64,000 bases of DNA from the NCBI RefSeq assembly GCF_017315705.1, contig NZ_JAFLRF010000026.1, positions 19,690-83,689 on the forward strand. The letters run 5' to 3'. The notes beneath the pieces were generated by a model. That model ran no database searches. It was not told the DNA's origin and was given only the letters and a program-made list of their open reading frames with translations. Position 1 is the stretch's first letter, and every line of letters starts with the position of its first letter. This document shows, piece after piece, positions 58,268-64,000 of this stretch. The translations under genes and the position numbers were made by a program. The DNA comes from Trinickia mobilis (lineage in GTDB: Bacteria > Pseudomonadota > Gammaproteobacteria > Burkholderiales > Burkholderiaceae).

Positions 58268-59416
58268 ATGCGTATCTACGAAAAGTACTTCGCACGCCAG
58301 GTCTATCTCGCGTTCGTCTTCATCCTCTTCGCGTTCTCCGGTCTGTTCTTCTTTTTCGACCTGATCAACGAACTGAACACGGTCGGCCAGGGCAACTACA
58401 AGTTCGGCTTCGCGGTGCTGCGCGTCGGCCTGCAAACGCCGTCGCGCTTCTATGAAATCATCCCGGTCGCGGCGCTCATCAGCGCGATCTACGTGTTCGC
58501 GCAGATGGCTGCGAACTCGGAGTACACGATCTTCCGCGTATCGGGGCTCTCGACCGGGCAGGCGCTGCGCTCGCTCCTGAAGATCGGCATTCCGCTCGTG
58601 GCCGTCACCTATTTCATCGGCGAAGTGGTCGGCCCTTACACCGATCAGCTTTCCGAGCGCGTGCGGCTCGAAGCGCTCGGCTCGGCGGTGTCGACCAACT
58701 TCGAATCCGGCGTCTGGGTGAAAGACACGCTGACCAAGCGCGAAGACGGCGAGCAGGTCACGCGCTTCGTCAACGTCGGCAAGCTGATGCCCGATTCGAC
58801 GATCAGCAACGTGCGCATCTACGAGTTCGATTCGAAGTTCCGGCTGGCGAACGTGCGGATCGCGCAGAGCGGCCGCTATCAGTCGCCCGGGCATTGGCTG
58901 CTCACCGGCGTGACGGATACGCAGCTGACCGATATTGCGCCGCAGAGCGGAAAGCCTGCCGATGCGCTCAACCCGGTCTACCGCGCGAATCAGATCGTGG
59001 TGCCCGAATACTCGCTGCGCTCCGAGTTGACCCCGCAGATTCTGTCAGTGCTGCTGGTGTCGCCGGATCGGATGTCGATGTTCAATCTGTTCCGCTACAT
59101 CCAGCATTTGACGGAGAACCATCAGGATACGCAGCGCTACGAGATTGCTCTCTGGAAGAAGCTGCTCTACCCGTTCGCCGTGCTCGTGATGCTGGTGCTG
59201 TCGCTGCCGTTCGCCTACCTCCACACGCGCGCGGGCGTGGTCGGCGTGAAGGTGTTCGGCGGCATCATGCTCGGCATGAGCTTCCAGTTGTTCAACACGC
59301 TCTTCTCGCACATCGGCACGTTGAATACATGGCCCGCGCCGATAACGGCGGCGACACCCGGGCTCATTTACCTCGTGCTCGGGCTCGTCGGCTTGAAATG
59401 GGTCGATCGTCACTAG
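58268..59416 (+). CDS. lptG: LPS export ABC transporter permease LptG
   Basis: A 382-residue partner of LptF with the same six-span plan. MRIYEKYFARQVYLAFVFIL starts it, and the conserved coupling region EYTIFRVSGLSTGQALRSLL and the last spans (LVMLVLSLPFAYLHTRAGVV) follow. The first spans and the periplasmic jellyroll are intact. Confidence 0.96.
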   Translation: MRIYEKYFARQVYLAFVFILFAFSGLFFFFDLINELNTVGQGNYKFGFAVLRVGLQTPSRFYEIIPVAALISAIYVFAQMAANSEYTIFRVSGLSTGQALRSLLKIGIPLVAVTYFIGEVVGPYTDQLSERVRLEALGSAVSTNFESGVWVKDTLTKREDGEQVTRFVNVGKLMPDSTISNVRIYEFDSKFRLANVRIAQSGRYQSPGHWLLTGVTDTQLTDIAPQSGKPADALNPVYRANQIVVPEYSLRSELTPQILSVLLVSPDRMSMFNLFRYIQHLTENHQDTQRYEIALWKKLLYPFAVLVMLVLSLPFAYLHTRAGVVGVKVFGGIMLGMSFQLFNTLFSHIGTLNTWPAPITAATPGLIYLVLGLVGLKWVDRH

Positions 59417-59453
59417 CGCGCCTCGCCGGCGCGGCACGCAACGCGAGGAACAC

Positions 59454-59834
59454 ATGATGAGCATGCACGGCATCGTCCTGTTCGGCCACGGCGCACGCGA
59501 CCCGCGCTGGGCCGAACCGTTCGAGCGGCTCGCAGGCAAGCTCCGCGCGGCGCGTGGCGCATCGGCGGGCCCGGTGTCGCTGGCGTTTCTCGAACTGATG
59601 ACGCCGGATTTGCCGGCCGCGATTGCCGAGCAGGTTGCCGGCGGCTGCGCCGAGATCACCGTCGTGCCGGTGTTCTTCGGTCAAGGGGGACATGTCCGGC
59701 GTGATCTGCCGGCCGCGATCGACGTGTGCCGGGCGGCACATCCGGGGGTGGAGATCCGCTGCGCGGTGGCGGTGGGTGAAGACGACGCCGTGCTCGATGC
59801 CGTCGTCCAATATTGCCTGCGCGAGGCAGTCTAG
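59454..59834 (+). CDS. CbiX-like sirohydrochlorin chelatase
   Basis: A 126-residue single-domain chelatase. MHGIVLFGHGARDPRWAEPF contains His12 of the family HGxRxxxW motif, and EITVVPVFFGQGGHVRRDLP holds the second metal-site histidine. It belongs to the short CbiX (CbiX-S) type that inserts cobalt or iron into sirohydrochlorin. It is convergent with cobA, which makes the substrate, so it probably supplies sirohaem for the sulfite reductase of this sulfate region. Confidence 0.9.
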   Translation: MMSMHGIVLFGHGARDPRWAEPFERLAGKLRAARGASAGPVSLAFLELMTPDLPAAIAEQVAGGCAEITVVPVFFGQGGHVRRDLPAAIDVCRAAHPGVEIRCAVAVGEDDAVLDAVVQYCLREAV

Positions 59835-59901
59835 GCGCGTCTGCCGCCCTTTCCGCGGCAGCAGATTCCCGCTCCCTTCAATTCGAATAGGAAGCGCTCG
59901 C

Positions 59902-60672
59902 TCAGGCTGCGTTCAGCATCCCCGCGCGAGGCGCCTCGTCTTCCGCCTTGGCAGCACCTCCGCGCTCCGCGAACGCATCGCCGATCATCAGTAAGCTCGG
60001 CTGCGCCGGATCGAGCCACAGTTGCGCTTCGCCCATCGCGAGCGCTTCGAGCGTAAGCGTCAACGTGCGTTCGCGCGGCGTGCTGCATGCTTCGACGATC
60101 GCAACCGGCGTCGAGCCCGCGCGGCCCGCGTCGATCAATTGCTGCGCGATATCGGGCGCGCTGTCGCGGCCCATGTAGAACACGAGCGAATCGGCGTTCA
60201 CCTGCTCGCGGATCGCGTCGGTATCGGCGGCCCGGCTGTGCGTGGCAAGCGCGACGCTGCGCGAGACGCCGCGCAATGTCAGCGAACGCCTGATCGCCGC
60301 CGCGCTCGCTAGCGCCGCCGTGATGCCCGGGACGATTTCATAGTCGATGCCGGCCGCTTCCAGCGCCCGCATTTCCTCGTCCGCGCGGCCGAACAGCATC
60401 GGGTCGCCGCCCTTCAAGCGCACCACCACCGCGTGCTCGCGCGCGGCATCGACGATCTGCTTGTTGATGAATTGCTGCGCGGTCGAGCGCTGGCCGCAGC
60501 GCTTGCCGACCGCAATCTTGCGCGCGTGCGGGGCGTAGCCGAGCATTTCGGGCTCGACCAGCGCGTCGTGCAGCACGACGTCCGCCTGCGCCAAAAGGCG
60601 CGCGCCGCGCACGGTGATGAGGTCCGCCGCGCCCGGCCCTGCTCCGATCAGATACACCTTGCCCATTTGCAT
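59902..60672 (-). CDS. cobA: Uroporphyrinogen-III C-methyltransferase
   Basis: A 256-residue SUMT that adds two methyls to uroporphyrinogen III to form precorrin-2. The SAM-binding GAGPGAADLITVRGARLLAQ, the YEIVPGITAALASAAA loop and VVVRLKGGDPMLFGR are present. There is no CysG-type N-terminal oxidase/chelatase part, so those steps need other proteins such as the CbiX-like gene. It follows cysN on the same strand. The start with GGGACG upstream (MQMGKVYL) is used. Confidence 0.95.
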   Translation of the reverse strand: MQMGKVYLIGAGPGAADLITVRGARLLAQADVVLHDALVEPEMLGYAPHARKIAVGKRCGQRSTAQQFINKQIVDAAREHAVVVRLKGGDPMLFGRADEEMRALEAAGIDYEIVPGITAALASAAAIRRSLTLRGVSRSVALATHSRAADTDAIREQVNADSLVFYMGRDSAPDIAQQLIDAGRAGSTPVAIVEACSTPRERTLTLTLEALAMGEAQLWLDPAQPSLLMIGDAFAERGGAAKAEDEAPRAGMLNAA

Positions 60673-60747
60673 TCGTCCCGTTGGTCTACGGTCTAAACCC
60701 GAATTGTGCCGACGTTTGCCAATGTGTGCCAATCCGATCGCTTCGCT

Positions 60748-62061
60748 TCACGCGGCATACGCGCGAATCATCCCGGCCGCCACCGTGTGATGCGTCGCCT
60801 CGTCGATCAGCACGAACGCGCCCGTGCCCGGATGCGAGTCGTACGCATCGCAGACGATCGGCTTTTGCAGCGTCAGCGCGACTCGGCCGATGTCGTTCAT
60901 CTTGAGGTTGTGCACGTCGCCCGTGTGCGACAGCGTGTGCACGTCGAGCACTTCCTTGATCGCGCCGATCCGCGCGAACACGGTGTTCGTCGTTTGCTTG
61001 AGCAGATACTTGCGCTGCGTCGAAAGCGGTTCCTCGTCGAACCAGCACAGGTCCGCGTCGAGCTTCTTCGCGGGCTGGGGCGCGTGCTCGCGCAGCACGA
61101 AGGTGTCGCCGCGCGACACGTCGACGTCTTGCGCGAGGCGAATCGTCACCGTCTGGCCGGCGAACGCGCGATCGACCTGCGCGGTGCCGCCCGGCACCGG
61201 CGCGATGATTTCCTCGACCGTCGCTTCGCGGTTCCCCGGCAGCACGGCGAGCGCGTCGCCCACCTTCACCTCGCCGGCTTCGACGCGGCCCATGTAGCCG
61301 CGGAAATCGTCGGCCTGGCTGCCGTCCTGGCGCGCGACCCACTGCACCGGAAAGCGCAGCGTATGGCTCGCGGCTGGTTCGACCGGCAGCGCTTCCAGCA
61401 AGTCGAGCAGCGGCTCGCCCGCATACCACGGCATGCGCTCGCTCGCCGTCACGATGTTGTCGCCCTTCAATGCCGACACCGGCACGAAGCGCACGCCCGT
61501 GAGCCCAAGCTGGCGCGCGAGCGCGACGTACGCATCGCGGATCTCGTTGAAGCGCGTTTCGCTGAATTCGACGAGGTCCATCTTGTTGATTGCGACGATC
61601 ACGTGCTGCAGGCCGAGCAGCTTGACGATCGCGCTGTGGCGCTTGGTCTGCGGCAGGAGAACGGCCGCGCCGTTCTCGAACGTGACGCGCGTCGCGTCGA
61701 CGAGGATGATCGCCGCGTGCGCGGTCGATGCGCCCGTCACCATGTTGCGCGTGTACTGCTCGTGGCCCGGCGTGTCGGCGATGATGAACTTGCGCTTGGC
61801 GGTGGCGAAGTAGCGGTACGCGACGTCGATCGTGATGCCTTGCTCGCGCTCGGCTTCGAGGCCGTCGGTCAGAAGCGAGAGGTCGATTTCGTCGCCGGCC
61901 GTGCGCTTGTTCTTTGCGCGCGAGATCGCCGACAGCTGATCCGACAGCACCGCCTTGCTGTCGTACAGCAAGCGCCCGATCAGCGTGCTCTTGCCGTCGT
62001 CGACGCTGCCCGCGGTGATGAAGCGCAACACGCCGAGGTCTTCTGGTTGATGAATGCTCAT
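60748..62061 (-). CDS. cysN: Sulfate adenylyltransferase subunit 1
   Basis: A 437-residue GTPase subunit of ATP sulfurylase. G motifs are GSVDDGKST, DTPGHEQYTRNM and NKMDLV. The EF-Tu-like beta domains follow. It uses GTP hydrolysis to drive APS formation by CysD. There is no fused APS kinase (CysC) domain, in keeping with an APS-reductase pathway. It starts 25 bp after the cysD end. Confidence 0.97.
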   Translation of the reverse strand: MSIHQPEDLGVLRFITAGSVDDGKSTLIGRLLYDSKAVLSDQLSAISRAKNKRTAGDEIDLSLLTDGLEAEREQGITIDVAYRYFATAKRKFIIADTPGHEQYTRNMVTGASTAHAAIILVDATRVTFENGAAVLLPQTKRHSAIVKLLGLQHVIVAINKMDLVEFSETRFNEIRDAYVALARQLGLTGVRFVPVSALKGDNIVTASERMPWYAGEPLLDLLEALPVEPAASHTLRFPVQWVARQDGSQADDFRGYMGRVEAGEVKVGDALAVLPGNREATVEEIIAPVPGGTAQVDRAFAGQTVTIRLAQDVDVSRGDTFVLREHAPQPAKKLDADLCWFDEEPLSTQRKYLLKQTTNTVFARIGAIKEVLDVHTLSHTGDVHNLKMNDIGRVALTLQKPIVCDAYDSHPGTGAFVLIDEATHHTVAAGMIRAYAA

Positions 62062-62086
62062 GATTGTCCTGCCCTCGTTCGTGTGC

Positions 62087-63052
62087 TTAGAAATACCCTT
62101 GCTTCTTGCGCTGTTCCATCGCGGCTTCGGAGGTCTGGTCGTCCATCCGCGTGGCGCCGCGCTCCGTGATTTCGGTCACGGCGGTTTCGGCGATGATCTT
62201 CTCGAGATCGTCCGCGTCGCTTTCGACCGGGCACGTGCAGCTGATGTCGCCCACCGTGCGGAAGCGCACGAGCGCCGTTTCGCTCGTCTCGCCTTCGCGC
62301 ATCGGCGTGAGCGGCGTGACGGGCACCAAGAGGCCGTTGCGGCGCACGATCTCGCGGCGGTGCGCGTAGTAGATCGACGGCAGTTCGAGCCCTTCGCGCG
62401 CGATGTACTGCCACACGTCGAGTTCGGTCCAGTTCGAGATCGGGAACACGCGCAGGTGCTCGCCGTGGTGCAGGCGCGCGTTATAGAGGCTCCACAGTTC
62501 CGGGCGCTGCGCCTTCGGGTCCCATTGGCCGAACTCGTCGCGAAACGAGAAGATGCGCTCCTTTGCGCGGGCCTTCTCTTCGTCGCGGCGCGCGCCGCCG
62601 ATCATCGCGGTGAAGCCGTGCGCTTCGATCGTTTCAAGCAACGTCACCGCCTGCGCAGCATTGCGCGAATCGGTCTCGCGGCGCAGACGCACCGTGCCGC
62701 GCTTGATCGAGTCCTCGACGTGGCCGACCACCAGCTCCGCGCCGATTTCGGCCGCACGGCGATCGCGGAAGTCGATCACTTCGCCATAGTTGTGGCCCGT
62801 GTCGATGTGCACGAGCGGGAACGGCAGCGAGGTCTTGCGGTTCGCGCCGAGGCCGAACGCCTTCAGCGCCAGATGCAGCACGACGACCGAGTCCTTGCCG
62901 CCCGAGAACAGCAGCGCGGGCTTGCTGCATTCGGCGACCAGTTCGCGCAGGATGTGGATCGACTCCGCTTCGAGCCAGTCGAGGTGGTCCATACGGTTTG
63001 CCGTGATGGAAAGCGGTTGGGCGGCGGCAGTGGGTTCGAGCGTCGTGCTCAT
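62087..63052 (-). CDS. cysD: Sulfate adenylyltransferase subunit 2
   Basis: A 321-residue PP-loop subunit of ATP sulfurylase making APS from sulfate and ATP. The motif is ALLFSGGKDSVVVLHLALKA. FPLVHIDTGHNYGEVIDFRD and the ending TSEAAMEQRKKQGYF are family typical. The ATG is preceded by AAGGACC. Upstream codons in frame lie in the cysH-cysD gap. Confidence 0.97.
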   Translation of the reverse strand: MSTTLEPTAAAQPLSITANRMDHLDWLEAESIHILRELVAECSKPALLFSGGKDSVVVLHLALKAFGLGANRKTSLPFPLVHIDTGHNYGEVIDFRDRRAAEIGAELVVGHVEDSIKRGTVRLRRETDSRNAAQAVTLLETIEAHGFTAMIGGARRDEEKARAKERIFSFRDEFGQWDPKAQRPELWSLYNARLHHGEHLRVFPISNWTELDVWQYIAREGLELPSIYYAHRREIVRRNGLLVPVTPLTPMREGETSETALVRFRTVGDISCTCPVESDADDLEKIIAETAVTEITERGATRMDDQTSEAAMEQRKKQGYF

Positions 63053-63133
63053 GTTCTGGGTCCTTCTTAGCGTCACGTCGCAAGCGGCTTCGCGTGGTGG
63101 GCTCGGCGCTGCGGCAGTATTCATCGGATGAGG

Positions 63134-63895
63134 CTATCGGGCGGCTGCGTTCTCGGCGTTTTCGGCAGCGGGGACGATCGGAATCGTCGTGATGTGCAAG
63201 CCGCATTCCTTCGTGTCGCGCGACTCCCACCACCAGCGGCCGGCCCGGCTGTCCTCGCCGGGGCGAATCGCGCGCGTACAGGGCTCGCAGCCGATGCTCG
63301 GGTAGCCGCGCGCATGCAGCGGATTGACCGGCACGTCGAACGCCTTCAGGTACGCCCACACGTCCGCCTCGGCCCAGTCCGCCAAAGGATTGTATTTGGC
63401 GATTTGACGCGCGGCGTCCTGTTCTGCCTCGTGCAGCTCGGCGCGCGTTACCGATTGTTCGCGGCGCTGGCCCGTCACCCAGGCCTCGACGCCGGCAAGC
63501 GCGCGATTGAGCGGCTCCACCTTGCGGATTTCGCAGCAGCGCTTGCGCAAATCGATGCTCTCGTAGAACGCGTTCAGGCCGTGCTCGGCGACGTATTGAT
63601 CGACCGCATCCGCCTGCGGGTGGAATTGCTCGATCTCGTAGCCGTAGCGTTCGCGCACGCGGTCGATCATGCCTAGCGTCTCGGCATGCAGGCGCCCCGT
63701 GTTCAGCGAGAAGATGCCGATCTTCGCACCGCGCGACAGGATCGCATGCGTGAGCAGCATGTCTTCCGCGGCGAGGCTGCTCGCGAGCTTGACCTTTGCG
63801 TGGCGCTCGGCGATCGAATCGATCAGCGCGTTCAGGCGCTCGATCTTCGCGGCCAGCGCGTCGTCGATGACAGCAGACGTATTCGCTGTGCTCAT
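63134..63895 (-). CDS. cysH: Adenylyl-sulfate (APS) reductase, [4Fe-4S] CysH
   Basis: A 253-residue assimilatory reductase. The PP-loop-derived fold has SSLAAEDMLLTHAILSR and IFSLNTGRLHAETL. Cys120-Cys121 and Cys203-xx-Cys206 are the [4Fe-4S] ligands that mark APS rather than PAPS reductases, and Cys231 in KECGLH is the catalytic cysteine. Absence of an APS kinase in this run agrees. The start overlaps the DUF934 stop (ATGA). Confidence 0.96.
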   Translation of the reverse strand: MSTANTSAVIDDALAAKIERLNALIDSIAERHAKVKLASSLAAEDMLLTHAILSRGAKIGIFSLNTGRLHAETLGMIDRVRERYGYEIEQFHPQADAVDQYVAEHGLNAFYESIDLRKRCCEIRKVEPLNRALAGVEAWVTGQRREQSVTRAELHEAEQDAARQIAKYNPLADWAEADVWAYLKAFDVPVNPLHARGYPSIGCEPCTRAIRPGEDSRAGRWWWESRDTKECGLHITTIPIVPAAENAENAAAR

Positions 63896-64000
63896 GCGGA
63901 GGCCTTTTGCGCAGCCGCAGCAGCCGCGGCACGCCGGCGGAACAGCGGATTCGGGTTGTCGACGGCGCCCTGGTACAGCACGGAGAACTCTCCGAACGCC
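63892..64000 (-). CDS. DUF934 family protein, C-terminal end
   Basis: Only the last 36 codons are in the window (AFGEFSVLYQGAVDNPNPLF then RRRAAA to the stop). The YQGAVD-x-PLFRRR ending and the position directly before cysH, between it and an expected sulfite reductase gene, fit the DUF934 protein of betaproteobacterial cys operons. Its function is unknown. Confidence 0.7.
   Translation of the reverse strand, partial: AFGEFSVLYQGAVDNPNPLFRRRAAAAAAAQKASA

Overview
The window reads as a chromosomal segment of a high-GC betaproteobacterium, most likely Burkholderia sensu lato (Burkholderia, Paraburkholderia, Trinickia or Caballeronia). The reasons are the hemC-hemDX-hemY run next to a long ppc, the dcd-apbC-metG neighbourhood, tamA/tamB, DUF3460-scpA-panC-panD, DUF2486-holC-pepA-lptF/lptG, and a cysH-cysD-cysN-cobA run with an APS-type CysH. 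Genes are dense and almost all are housekeeping genes. No rRNA, tRNA, insertion sequence, CRISPR array or prophage was seen.

Layout. 0-3.2 kb: haem synthesis on the minus strand (hemC, fused hemDX, start of hemY). 3.4-9.9 kb: ppc, a methyltransferase divergent from an XRE-type regulator, and an ECF sigma factor with an RskA-type anti-sigma factor. 10-18.4 kb: argH, an LprI-like protein, an arginine/lysine/ornithine decarboxylase, dcd, a SodC-like lipoprotein lacking most metal ligands, apbC, and an OmpA-type lipoprotein. 18.9-29.4 kb: metG, a two-gene island (21.2-23.1 kb) whose second gene is AT-rich, then tamB and tamA. 29.4-34 kb: DUF3460, scpA, panC, panD, a lone ParA, a thioesterase and DoxX. 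34-46.3 kb: a cobalamin block. cobQ faces cobU-cbiB-cobD-btuF on the plus strand, and a minus-strand btuB-btuC-btuD-cobT-cobS-cobC run is led by a cobalamin riboswitch. 46.5-49.3 kb: a ZapB-like coiled coil, zapA, 6S RNA, an EVE protein and a SIMPL protein. 49.3-59.4 kb: lgt, a LysR regulator, ilvD, a cytochrome c, DUF2486, holC, pepA, lptF and lptG. 59.4-64 kb: CbiX-like chelatase, cobA, and the assimilatory sulfate genes cysN, cysD, cysH and DUF934. The last group supplies APS reduction and sirohaem.

The most unusual content is a family of intergenic repeats. One part ends in a hairpin with a conserved loop (about CTTGGGGCGGCCCGGC) but different, still self-complementary stems. A second part is a near-perfect palindrome centred on AGCGCT-TT-AGCGCT. 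Copies lie at about 14.6, 16.2, 30.7, 36.3, 48.4, 53.3 and 55.4 kb. Upstream of panC and the SIMPL gene the terminal hairpin contains the Shine-Dalgarno sequence of the next gene, and the repeat can be read as a 44-codon frame joined to that gene. Between cobU and cbiB a 29-codon frame overlaps both neighbouring genes. The second unusual feature is the 21.2-23.1 kb pair, which looks like a membrane-active toxin followed by an integral-membrane immunity protein.
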